A stretch of 64,000 bases of DNA from Idiomarina sp. (lineage in GTDB: Bacteria > Pseudomonadota > Gammaproteobacteria > Enterobacterales > Alteromonadaceae), in assembly GCA_020831965.1 (NCBI GenBank), contig JAFIFP010000002.1:38001-102000 (forward strand), read 5' to 3'. The notes below the pieces were generated by a model that searched no databases, was not told the origin of the DNA, and saw only the letters and a list, made by a program, of their open reading frames with translations. Shown piece after piece: positions 55,785-63,861 of this stretch. The position numbers were made by a program, and so were the translations under genes. Within the stretch, counting starts at the first letter, position 1; each line of letters begins with the position of its first letter.

Positions 55785-56849
55785 ATGCGCGTACTTGGAA
55801 TAGAAACCTCTTGTGATGAAACGGGCATTGCGGTGTATGACACTGAGCATGGCTTGTTGTCCCATGAGTTATATAGTCAGGTAAAGCTGCATGCAGATTA
55901 TGGTGGAGTAGTACCCGAACTGGCCTCACGTGATCATGTTCGCAAAACCTTACCCCTCATTCAGAAAGCTCTGAAGGCGGCAAACACGAGTCCCGATCAA
56001 CTCGATGGTATTGCTTATACAGCAGGCCCAGGCCTCATTGGTGCGCTACTTGTGGGCGCCAGTATCGGCAGAAGTCTGGCTTTCGGCTGGGACATCCCGG
56101 CAATTGGTGTGCACCATATGGAAGGTCATTTGCTGGCGCCAATGCTGGAAGAACAACAACCCGACTTTCCCTTCTTGGCACTGTTAGTCTCTGGTGGCCA
56201 TACGCAATTAGTGCGCGTTGATGGGATTGGAGTCTATGAGTTGCTCGGCGAGTCTGTTGATGACGCGGCGGGAGAAGCCTTTGACAAGACTGCGAAGCTC
56301 TTGGGTTTAGATTATCCAGGTGGCCCGCGCTTGGCAAAATTAGCCGAGCAAGGGGAGCCAAGCCGATTTGAGTTTCCACGCCCGATGACTGATCGCCCAG
56401 GCCTCGATTTTTCGTTTAGTGGCCTGAAAACTGCGGCTGCGAATGCAATTGCCGGGGCTCGTCATGAAGGCCAGAGTCAAAGTAAACAGGGTGCGAGTGA
56501 ACAGGGCTTGAGCGAACAAACAAAAGCAGACATTGCACTCGCGTTCCAAACCGCTGTTGTGGATACTTTAGTGATTAAATGTCGACGGGCACTGAAGCAG
56601 ACTGGCTTGAAACGATTAGTCATAGCCGGCGGCGTGAGTGCGAATGTAGAGTTACGCAGAGCGCTTGCTGACACCATGACAAAAATAGGTGGGCAAGTAT
56701 TCTATCCGCGCGGCGAGTTCTGTACTGACAATGGGGCCATGATTGCCTATGCAGGTGCGTGTCGCTTAGCAGCAGGCGAGCAGGTAGATGCTGGTGTAAA
56801 AGTGCGTCCCCGTTGGCCGATGACTGAACTTAAGCCACCCGCTATCTAA
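55785..56849 (+). CDS. tsaD: tRNA N6-adenosine threonylcarbamoyltransferase TsaD
   Basis: TsaD transfers the threonylcarbamoyl group to A37 of tRNAs that read ANN codons, together with TsaB, TsaE and TsaC. The 354-residue product has the metal site [13 protein letters not shown], the ASKHA-fold elements [15 protein letters not shown] and [13 protein letters not shown], and the C-terminal [17 protein letters not shown]. It has an extra helix-linker of about 15 residues made of three SxQGx-like units encoded by a 15-bp repeat (56481-56525), which should be tolerated on the surface. Confidence 0.96.
   Translation: MRVLGIETSCDETGIAVYDTEHGLLSHELYSQVKLHADYGGVVPELASRDHVRKTLPLIQKALKAANTSPDQLDGIAYTAGPGLIGALLVGASIGRSLAFGWDIPAIGVHHMEGHLLAPMLEEQQPDFPFLALLVSGGHTQLVRVDGIGVYELLGESVDDAAGEAFDKTAKLLGLDYPGGPRLAKLAEQGEPSRFEFPRPMTDRPGLDFSFSGLKTAAANAIAGARHEGQSQSKQGASEQGLSEQTKADIALAFQTAVVDTLVIKCRRALKQTGLKRLVIAGGVSANVELRRALADTMTKIGGQVFYPRGEFCTDNGAMIAYAGACRLAAGEQVDAGVKVRPRWPMTELKPPAI
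56481..56525 (+). repeat. 15-bp in-frame tandem repeat inside tsaD
   Basis: Three degenerate units AGTAAACAGGGTGCG, AGTGAACAGGGCTTG and AGCGAACAAACAAAA encode [10 protein letters not shown] and SEQTK. The reading frame is kept. Confidence 0.7.
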
Positions 56850-57426
56850 AGTCGGTTTCCTTTCCTTGCCAGAGGCGGATGATGTTGGTGCGATGCCGCC
56901 AGATAATCAGGGCAGCGAGCATAATAGCCGGCCAAGTGTATTGAGGCTTCACTAAGAAGGCATAAAGCGGTGCAAGTCCAACGGTGATCAAAGCGGCTAA
57001 CGAGGACACGCGGCTCACCCAGAAGACAATAATCCAAGTCACAATCAGCATGAGCGCCATTTCGAAGGCTACGGGAAACATGGCACCGAGGGCAGTGGCA
57101 ACGGCTTTACCACCACGAAACTGAAAATAGAGCGGGTAGATGTGCCCTAAACAAGCGGCAATGGCGACGAAGCCAAGCACCAATGGCGGCAGGCCGAGTA
57201 AGTAACCTGCCCATACGGGAATCATGCCCTTGAGAACATCGAAGAGTAAAGTGAGACCGGCAGGGATAGGGCCTCCCAATCGATACACGTTGGTTGCGCC
57301 GGGATTGCCCGAGCCTCGATGACGCGGGTCATCGAGACCGAAAAGTCGACATATCAGCACGGCACTGCTAATTGAGCCGAACAGATACGCACCAAGGATC
57401 ATTAGAAGGCCTAGCCCTGACATCAT
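56842..57426 (-). CDS. plsY: Acyl-phosphate glycerol-3-phosphate acyltransferase PlsY
   Basis: PlsY makes lysophosphatidic acid from acyl phosphate, the first step of phospholipid synthesis. The 194-residue product has about five membrane segments and the three family motifs: [32 protein letters not shown] and a central GHIYPLYFQ. It overlaps the end of tsaD by 8 bases on opposite strands and is divergent from folB, an order conserved in many gammaproteobacteria. Confidence 0.96.
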   Translation of the reverse strand: MMSGLGLLMILGAYLFGSISSAVLICRLFGLDDPRHRGSGNPGATNVYRLGGPIPAGLTLLFDVLKGMIPVWAGYLLGLPPLVLGFVAIAACLGHIYPLYFQFRGGKAVATALGAMFPVAFEMALMLIVTWIIVFWVSRVSSLAALITVGLAPLYAFLVKPQYTWPAIMLAALIIWRHRTNIIRLWQGKETDFR

Positions 57427-57510
57427 CTTTTTTTATTCTTCTGATAGTTTTCGGTAGCATAATGGCAATACGCATTGAATGCTATCCGACCAGCACTCGA
57501 AGGAGTCATT

Positions 57511-57867
57511 TTGGACAGAGTTTTTATCGAAGGGCTTCGTGTTGAGGCCACCATTGGTATTTTTGATTGGGAGCAGCGTATTCTGCAGCCGCTCGAAATT
57601 GACTTAGAGATGGCATGGGATAACCGGCCGGCGGCGACATCAGGGGCAATTGAAGAGGCGCTTGATTACGCAGCTGTTTCGGAAGCGGTGACGGGTCTTA
57701 TTCAGAGTAAACCTTGGGGCCTCATTGAAGAAGTGGCAGAAGCCATAGGGCGCCTTATTCAAAAGGAATTTAAGGTGCAGGGGGTGACGTTAAAGGTGGC
57801 AAAACCGACGGCTGTGCTCACTGCGAAAACAGTCGCGGTACAAATAACACGCGGGAGTTTTAATTGA
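57511..57867 (+). CDS. folB: Dihydroneopterin aldolase
   Basis: FolB cleaves and epimerises 7,8-dihydroneopterin in folate synthesis. The 118-residue product has FIEGLRVEATIGIFDWEQRI at the start with the catalytic tyrosine and lysine expected in DYAAVSEAV and LKVAKPTAV. The start is TTG at 57511, with AAGGAG 7 bases upstream, which gives MDRVFIEGL, equal to the E. coli start MDIVFIEQL. A longer frame from 57475 lacks a binding site. The stop overlaps folK (TGATG). Confidence 0.95.
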   Translation: MDRVFIEGLRVEATIGIFDWEQRILQPLEIDLEMAWDNRPAATSGAIEEALDYAAVSEAVTGLIQSKPWGLIEEVAEAIGRLIQKEFKVQGVTLKVAKPTAVLTAKTVAVQITRGSFN

Positions 57868-58382
57868 TGGCGTTGGTCTTTTTGGGGATCGGTAGCAACT
57901 TACAACGTGAGAAGCATGTGCGCATCGCCATTGACGCTTTAACCAAGGATTTTGGCGAGCTGCGCTTGTCACCGATATACGAAACTGAGGCAGTTGGCTT
58001 TACCGGACCACCTTTCCTAAATCTGGTTGCGTGGATTGAAACAGAGCTATCTTTGGCTGAAGTGCAGCGCTGGTGTAAAAACTTAGAAGCGGCACATGGT
58101 CGGGAACTGCAAGCCGAACGCTATAGCTCGAAAACCCTTGATATTGATATTCTGCTCTACAACCATGACTGTGTCGAAGCCACTGCGGACACGCCACAGT
58201 TACCACGCGATGAAGTATTGCTGCGTGCCTATGTACTACGACCTCTTGCTGACTTGGTACCGTACATGACGCATCCAAGAACCGGGATAAGCTTTCTAGA
58301 GCATTGGAAAACCTTCCAGCGCTCGTCAAATACTTCGTTGACCCCAGTGCCGTTCGAGCAGCTCGAGTCGAGCTTGGTGTAG
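57867..58382 (+). CDS. folK: 2-amino-4-hydroxy-6-hydroxymethyldihydropteridine pyrophosphokinase
   Basis: FolK transfers pyrophosphate from ATP to the pterin in folate synthesis. The 171-residue product has VFLGIGSNLQREKHVRIAID, GPPFLNLVAWIET, and the HPPK signature SKTLDIDILLYN with two metal-binding aspartates. The ATG overlaps the folB stop by one base. Its last 57 bases overlap the end of cca on the other strand, more than is usual, so the C-terminal tail of one or both may be dispensable. Confidence 0.95.
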   Translation: MALVFLGIGSNLQREKHVRIAIDALTKDFGELRLSPIYETEAVGFTGPPFLNLVAWIETELSLAEVQRWCKNLEAAHGRELQAERYSSKTLDIDILLYNHDCVEATADTPQLPRDEVLLRAYVLRPLADLVPYMTHPRTGISFLEHWKTFQRSSNTSLTPVPFEQLESSLV

Positions 58383-59459
58383 AGCCTTACCAATTTCCGC
58401 GCCTTTCATTCCTGCCTTTACGAATGGGTCGACACTAAGTTGGCGCAACGCTTCCACACAGTTGGTCATTTGTAGCCAGCGCTGGAAGGTTGCGTGACCA
58501 TGCGTCTTCTCAACGGCGTTCGTGACTAAGCTAAAGCGCTCGGGTCGTCGCCACGCATCGTTGCGCTGGAGAAAATGAACTAACTGCTCAGCGTCTACTG
58601 TTTCTTGAGCGAGTAGTTGGTTAGCGCGATTGAGTATGCAAGCTAAGTCATGGCAGTGATTCGGAACGCGGAGTCGAGACTGTAAATGTTCGAGTAGCGC
58701 TTCGTCGGCTCCTTGCAGCTGCTGTTGCAGGTCGAAAGTGAAGCAGGCATAACGCACAGCCAATGGTTGCTGCTGTGGTTGCGCTAAGCTTGACCAAGAC
58801 ATTACTGTGGGCAGCGTGACTGCAAGCAGTTCACTTAATGCTCCAGAGCGATGTAATACCTCAAAGAACACGGCGGGCGAATCGGTGTGTAATGCTCGCG
58901 ATAGCTCTTGCCATACGCGCTCTGCAACGAGTGTCTTCAGTTCGCCACTGGCAACAATCAGTTGCATCAACTGAAGTGTTTCTGGGGCAATCTGAAAATC
59001 TAAATGAGCGAAGCGTGCCGCAAAACGTGCCACACGAAGGACGCGTAATGGATCTTCGATAAAAGCGGGGGACACATGGCGCAATACGCGAGCTTGGATG
59101 TCCTCAAGTCCACCCCAAGGATCAATCAATTCGCCAGAATCCGCTTTCGCGATTGCGTTGATGGTTAAATCACGGCGCTGCAAGTCCTCTTCAAGAGTGA
59201 CATCTGGAGCCGCATAACAATCAAAGCCCGTATAACCCTGACCGCTCTTGCGTTCTGTGCGGGCAAGCGCATACTCTTCATTCGTGTCTGGGTGTAAGAA
59301 AACGGGAAAATCTTTACCGACAGGGGTAAACCCCTGTTCTACAAGGTGCTCTGGTGTTGCGCCAACGACTACATAGTCGCGCTCGTGCACTGGAATGCCA
59401 AGAAGTTCGTCCCGAACTGCGCCGCCGACAAGGTAGATTTTGATTGGCTGATTCTCCAA
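58326..59459 (-). CDS. cca: CCA tRNA nucleotidyltransferase without HD domain
   Basis: Cca adds or repairs the CCA end of tRNAs without a template. The 377-residue product has the N-terminal active-site strand YLVGGAVRDELLGIPVHERD, DFPVFLHPDTNEEYALARTE, RRDLTINAIA and the base-recognition LRVARFAAR region. Two things differ from E. coli Cca: the DxD metal pair reads ExD (HERDYVVVG), and the HD phosphohydrolase part is about 35 residues shorter, with CHDLGK reduced to FTFDLQ. The HD-linked phosphatase activities are probably lost. Confidence 0.93.
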   Translation of the reverse strand: MENQPIKIYLVGGAVRDELLGIPVHERDYVVVGATPEHLVEQGFTPVGKDFPVFLHPDTNEEYALARTERKSGQGYTGFDCYAAPDVTLEEDLQRRDLTINAIAKADSGELIDPWGGLEDIQARVLRHVSPAFIEDPLRVLRVARFAARFAHLDFQIAPETLQLMQLIVASGELKTLVAERVWQELSRALHTDSPAVFFEVLHRSGALSELLAVTLPTVMSWSSLAQPQQQPLAVRYACFTFDLQQQLQGADEALLEHLQSRLRVPNHCHDLACILNRANQLLAQETVDAEQLVHFLQRNDAWRRPERFSLVTNAVEKTHGHATFQRWLQMTNCVEALRQLSVDPFVKAGMKGAEIGKALHQARLELLERHWGQRSI

Positions 59460-59560
59460 AATACTGTCTTCATTGTGAAATCACTGAACGATCATTGCTA
59501 AAAGCCGGTCGAAATGCAACAGATTGAATGGGCCACCGCAGCCTGATAGGGTTTGTTGAC

Positions 59561-59612
59561 CTTAGGTGCTTACCTTAAGTGCTTACCTGAAGTGAAGACC
59601 TTGGGCGCTAAC
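59561..59612. repeat. 13-bp tandem repeat upstream of the GspA-GspB gene
   Basis: Four imperfect units follow each other: CTTAGGTGCTTAC, CTTAAGTGCTTAC, CTGAAGTGAAGAC, CTTGGGCGCTAAC. They lie 37 bases before the gene and between it and divergent cca. Confidence 0.8.
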
Positions 59613-59649
59613 TGACATAGAGTTGATGGCTGACTAACGAAAGGCATAT

Positions 59650-61845
59650 ATGTACCACGATTATTTTGGATTCTCAGAGCAACCTTTCTCAATTGCCCCC
59701 GATCCGCGCTTTCTCTATTTAGGTGCGCGTCATCAAGAGGCGTTGCAACACCTGCGCCATGGACTAATGGGCAGTGGTGGCTTTTTGTTGCTCACCGGCG
59801 AAGTGGGGATGGGTAAGACAACCCTATCGCGAGCCGTTCTGGGTGAACTTCAAGATCAGTTAGATGTTGTCTTTGTGCTCAATCCTCGGCTGTCGGAAAC
59901 CGAATTACTTGCCACGATCGCACAGGGTTTTGGTTTGCAGGACTATTCGGAACGAGATTCTTTGAAAAAGCTGACCGATGGTATTAGTCAATATCTCCAG
60001 TCAGCTGCGCAGGCGAATCGTCATCCCGTGGTGCTTATCGATGAAGCCCAGCACTTGCTGCCTTCGGTGTTAGAACAGCTTCGATTGTTAACTAATCTGG
60101 AAAGCGATTCGCGCAAGTTGTTGTCGGTGGTGCTAATTGGCCAACCGGAGTTGCGTGAGTTGTTGCAGCGTCCGGAGTTACGACAAGTCGCGCAGCGCAT
60201 TGTCGCTCGGTATCAACTTCTGCCGCTCACGGCGGAAGAAACCTTCGCCTACCTTGATCACCGTTTAATGGTAGTCGGAGGACGCTCGGAGCTTTTTGAT
60301 CCGGCAGCGCGCAAAGCAATTTATGTACTCACTCAAGGAATTCCTAGATTAATTAACTTGCTTTGTGATCGTGCTTTGCAGCTCACAGCGCAACGCTCAT
60401 TACAGTTGGTGACCAAAGCTATAGTGCATGATGCAGCAGAGATTTTACCGAACTCACCAGTACACCTTTCAAGGACTTTGCATGGTCGCTGGCATGCCAA
60501 TTGGTGGACTAAAGGCGCCGCGGTACTTGGAGTTAGTGCGCTATTAGGGGTGAGCTGGTGGTTGACCTTCGGGCAGCAGACCGAACCAGAGGTGGGTCCT
60601 TCTGTAAGCACTCGAACAATCGAGGGTATGCCGCTACAAGTGGCGTTTCGTGAGTTAGCGGAGCTGTGGGAGCTGCCAGCGAGTAGTCTGACGCGTCAGC
60701 CCTGTCGTCAAATTGAACGCTATAACTTAGCCTGTATGGGTGGGCAAGCAACCTTGGAGCATCTTCGCCTGATTGATCGGCCGGTAATTTTGGCGCTGCC
60801 GGGACGAGACGCTCAAGTCATTGTACGTGGGGTGCAGGGTAGTGATTGGTTAGTTCAGGACAAGCAGGGCCAGTTTACTATCAGTGATGCCGAACTCAGC
60901 CAATTAATGACCCATGGTGTGTTGGGCTTTTACCCTATGCCAAGCCAATTCTATGATTCCGATAGCCGAGCTTGGTCGCAGTATGTGGCGCAAACTTTTG
61001 CGACGCATGCGCCTTATTCCTTGCGAGCGGCTCGAGTTAGCCAACAACAGCGTTGGCTAGAAGACATGACCGCTGGTATTGCAGAGGATGACAGCTGGCA
61101 ACTCGCATGGTTAAGTTTGGGCTTGAATCAGCTGGCAGGGCCTCGATTATCTGTGCACGACTATACATTGTCGAACGAGTTTTGGCAGCGTGGTACCGGT
61201 GAGGTTGATTTGGGGCAGGTCGCTAGAGACGGCATTGAATATCCTGATTTGACCTTTGCCTGGCAGGAAGTCGGCGCCTCGACAGTGCAGATGCGCTGGG
61301 TGCGCGATGACGATAGCGAAAACCCACGCGAGCAATCAGACCCGAGACAAGATGAGTCCATGCAACGTTCCACTGCGGCGCTGCCAACAACACGCTCTGC
61401 TGCATCAACGAACGAAGGGCAGCGCGTTGAAATGAACTTAGGTGATGAGAATGTGGAACCACCAGAGCATTTACGTATGTTGTTTGCCGATGCATTGAGG
61501 GAACTTGAGCGCGAAGAAGCAGAACGGGATCATGAAGCCTCAAGATATGAGATAAATCCTGACTGGGACGAGCCCGCGCCACCACAGCGAGCATCAGCCA
61601 GCGACGCGCAACTGCCGTTCGCAAGGGACCTGCCTGATCATGTTCAACAACGCATTCCACGCTTGTCATATGACTCGCATGTATACAATAGCAACCCAAA
61701 TGACCGTTGGATCCGCCTCGATGGACGTCAGCTCATGGAGAATGACCGTATGGGTGACTTAAGCGTGATCGCAATCCGTCCTGGATTCACTATCTTTAGT
61801 ATCGGCAATACACTTTTTCGCGTGGATGCGCTTGACGATATCTAG
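59650..61845 (+). CDS. GspA-GspB fusion (ExeA-like ATPase joined to a GspB C-terminal domain)
   Basis: The 731-residue product starts with an ExeA/MshM-type AAA ATPase (about 1-270): Walker A LTGEVGMGKTTLSRAVL and Walker B PVVLIDEAQHLLP. One membrane helix (about 287-307) follows, then a periplasmic C39-like and peptidoglycan-binding-like region (about 320-520), a low-complexity acidic linker, and at the end RLSYDSHVYNSNPNDRWIRL then MGDLSVIAIRPGFTIFSIGN, which matches the GspB (T2SS_B) C-terminal domain. In Aeromonas ExeA and ExeB are separate proteins that place the type II secretin in the outer membrane. Fusion in one chain is inferred from the intact frame. Confidence 0.85.
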   Translation: MYHDYFGFSEQPFSIAPDPRFLYLGARHQEALQHLRHGLMGSGGFLLLTGEVGMGKTTLSRAVLGELQDQLDVVFVLNPRLSETELLATIAQGFGLQDYSERDSLKKLTDGISQYLQSAAQANRHPVVLIDEAQHLLPSVLEQLRLLTNLESDSRKLLSVVLIGQPELRELLQRPELRQVAQRIVARYQLLPLTAEETFAYLDHRLMVVGGRSELFDPAARKAIYVLTQGIPRLINLLCDRALQLTAQRSLQLVTKAIVHDAAEILPNSPVHLSRTLHGRWHANWWTKGAAVLGVSALLGVSWWLTFGQQTEPEVGPSVSTRTIEGMPLQVAFRELAELWELPASSLTRQPCRQIERYNLACMGGQATLEHLRLIDRPVILALPGRDAQVIVRGVQGSDWLVQDKQGQFTISDAELSQLMTHGVLGFYPMPSQFYDSDSRAWSQYVAQTFATHAPYSLRAARVSQQQRWLEDMTAGIAEDDSWQLAWLSLGLNQLAGPRLSVHDYTLSNEFWQRGTGEVDLGQVARDGIEYPDLTFAWQEVGASTVQMRWVRDDDSENPREQSDPRQDESMQRSTAALPTTRSAASTNEGQRVEMNLGDENVEPPEHLRMLFADALRELEREEAERDHEASRYEINPDWDEPAPPQRASASDAQLPFARDLPDHVQQRIPRLSYDSHVYNSNPNDRWIRLDGRQLMENDRMGDLSVIAIRPGFTIFSIGNTLFRVDALDDI

Positions 61846-61900
61846 ATCTACTTTGAGTACTTGCGAAGTGGTCGTACCTTTGCGATGATGTGGGCATAAT

Positions 61901-61914
61901 CAAACGTGCGTTTG
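61901..61914. promoter_or_regulatory. Candidate PsrA operator upstream of the acyl-CoA dehydrogenase
   Basis: CAAACGTGCGTTTG is a near-perfect palindrome that fits the PsrA consensus (C/G)AAAC-N(2-4)-GTTT(G/C). A -10-like CATAAT ends one base before it, so a bound repressor would cover the transcription start. Confidence 0.6.
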
Positions 61915-61942
61915 AAATTGCATACTGACGTAGGAGAAAACC

Positions 61943-63721
61943 ATGGCTGAGTATCGCGCTGCACTGCAAGATATGAACTTTTTGCTGGAGGATGTATTTG
62001 CTGTCGCACAAGACTGGCAGAGCATGCCTGCTCTTCAAGAAATGGTCGATGTTGATACAGCACGCGCCATTCTTGATGAGGCTGCGAAGCTAACCGAAAC
62101 CTTGATCGCGCCAAATGCAAGAGCCGCTGACGAGGAAGGCATTCACTTCTCCGATGGTGTCGTAACCACGCCTGTGGGTTACAAAGAGCAGTTTGCCGAA
62201 CTTGCTGCAGGAGGCTGGGTTGGTGTTGGTGCTAACCCTGAGTACGGTGGAATGGGCTTACCCAAAGTCCTGTCGGCGCAATACGAAGAAATGATGTGTG
62301 CCGCAGATATCTCTTTCTCTCTCTATTCTGGATTGACGGCTGGCGCCATTATGACGCTCGATCTGCATGGCTCAGATGCCTTAAAAGATCTCTATTTGCC
62401 GCGCATGACTTCAGGTGAATGGACGGGAACCATGTGTTTGACTGAGCCGCACTGTGGTACTGACTTGGGGATTATTCGTACCAAGGCGGTTCCTAATGCA
62501 GACGGTTCTTTTGCGTTGACCGGAACAAAGATATTCATCACGGGTGGTGAACATGATCTCGTTGAGAACATTGTGCACTTGGTGCTGGCGAAGCTCCCGG
62601 ACGCGCCGGCAGGCACCAAAGGAATTTCGCTCTTTCTCGTACCGAAGTTTTTAGTGAATGAAGATGGTAGTTTGGGTGAACGGAATCCAGTGTTTGCGGG
62701 TTCTACGGAACACAAAATGGGAATTCATGCGTCTGCCACTTGTGTGATGAACTTTGACGGTGCAACGGGTTGGCTAGTGGGTGAACCGCATCGCGGTCTT
62801 GCGGCGATGTTTACCATGATGAACTACGAGCGACTGGGCGTTGGTATTCAGGGTCTAGGAGCCGCCGCGCGGTCCTATGGCATCGCGCTGGCTTATGCAC
62901 TCGACCGTCGCCAAGGGCGCGGCGCGAAAGCAACGCAAGAACCAAGTGCAGAAGCAGACCCGCTGTTGGTGCATGGTGATATTCGCCGCATGTTGCTGAC
63001 AATGAAGGCCTTTATTGAAGGGGGGCGGGCATTCTCCTCTTATGTGGGGCAACAACTCGATCGAGCGAAATTTGCCAATGATGCCGGTGAAAGAGAGCGT
63101 GCTGATCAATTGGTTGCGTTGCTTACACCGGTCGCCAAAGCCTTTATGACTGATACGGGTTTGGAAGCGACCATTCATGGTCAACAGATCTTAGGCGGTC
63201 ATGGCTATGTGCGTGAGTGGGGCCAAGAGCAGTGGGTGCGTGATTGTCGAATTGCGCAAATCTATGAAGGCACTAATGGTATTCAGGCGCTCGACTTGTT
63301 AGGCCGAAAAGTTGTTGGTAGCCGGGGGCAATTATTGCAGCCGTTACTCGAAGATATTCGCGAGTTCTTAGCAACGCGCAGCGACGACTGGGCCGCAGAA
63401 TATGAGCTATTGGAAGAGTCTGCCGACCTACTTGAAGACGTCTCAAAGGATATTCTTGGGCGCGTAGCCGAAGATGAGAACATCATTAATAGTGTAGCGG
63501 TCGAGTATCTCCACTTAGTTGGTTATGTCTCATATGCTTGGTTATGGCTTCGTATGGCTCGTGCTGCGGAGTCTTCGCAGCATTCAGCGGCGTTCATTCA
63601 AGGTAAAGTGAAAACCGCGAAGTTCTTTTTCGCGAAACTCTTACCGCGAATTCACGCGCTGATTCCCGCAATTGAAGCAGGGTCAGAAGAGCTCTTCAGC
63701 TTTACGCCAGAAGAGTTCTAA
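61943..63721 (+). CDS. Acyl-CoA dehydrogenase (FadE-type, C-terminally extended)
   Basis: This 592-residue flavoenzyme would carry out the first step of beta-oxidation. It has the N-terminal FAD-fold MAEYRAALQDMNFLLEDVF, the substrate region GTMCLTEPHCGTDLGIIRTK and the active-site part GHGYVREWGQEQWVRDCRIA with the base glutamate in QIYEGTNGIQALDL. A C-terminal domain beyond residue about 460 (acyl-CoA dehydrogenase C-terminal type) is also present, as in bacterial AcdA/DmdC-like enzymes. It may be regulated by PsrA through the site just upstream. Confidence 0.95.
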   Translation: MAEYRAALQDMNFLLEDVFAVAQDWQSMPALQEMVDVDTARAILDEAAKLTETLIAPNARAADEEGIHFSDGVVTTPVGYKEQFAELAAGGWVGVGANPEYGGMGLPKVLSAQYEEMMCAADISFSLYSGLTAGAIMTLDLHGSDALKDLYLPRMTSGEWTGTMCLTEPHCGTDLGIIRTKAVPNADGSFALTGTKIFITGGEHDLVENIVHLVLAKLPDAPAGTKGISLFLVPKFLVNEDGSLGERNPVFAGSTEHKMGIHASATCVMNFDGATGWLVGEPHRGLAAMFTMMNYERLGVGIQGLGAAARSYGIALAYALDRRQGRGAKATQEPSAEADPLLVHGDIRRMLLTMKAFIEGGRAFSSYVGQQLDRAKFANDAGERERADQLVALLTPVAKAFMTDTGLEATIHGQQILGGHGYVREWGQEQWVRDCRIAQIYEGTNGIQALDLLGRKVVGSRGQLLQPLLEDIREFLATRSDDWAAEYELLEESADLLEDVSKDILGRVAEDENIINSVAVEYLHLVGYVSYAWLWLRMARAAESSQHSAAFIQGKVKTAKFFFAKLLPRIHALIPAIEAGSEELFSFTPEEF

Positions 63722-63748
63722 CCGGCAGTAACTCCGTTGCAAATAGAA

Positions 63749-63776
63749 AACCTCACGTTATTGTGAGGTTTTTTTT
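63749..63776. terminator. Rho-independent terminator of the acyl-CoA dehydrogenase gene
   Basis: AACCTCAC-GTTATT-GTGAGGTT forms an 8-bp stem followed by six further T. It lies 27 bases after the stop codon; the A-run on the left side makes it partly bidirectional. Confidence 0.9.
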
Positions 63777-63861
63777 GGCCATACAACTGAGTTTTTCACA
63801 ATAGAGTCGACACGTTGCGTCAGCCTGATAAACGCGGCACTATAGCAGACATAATAAAAAT

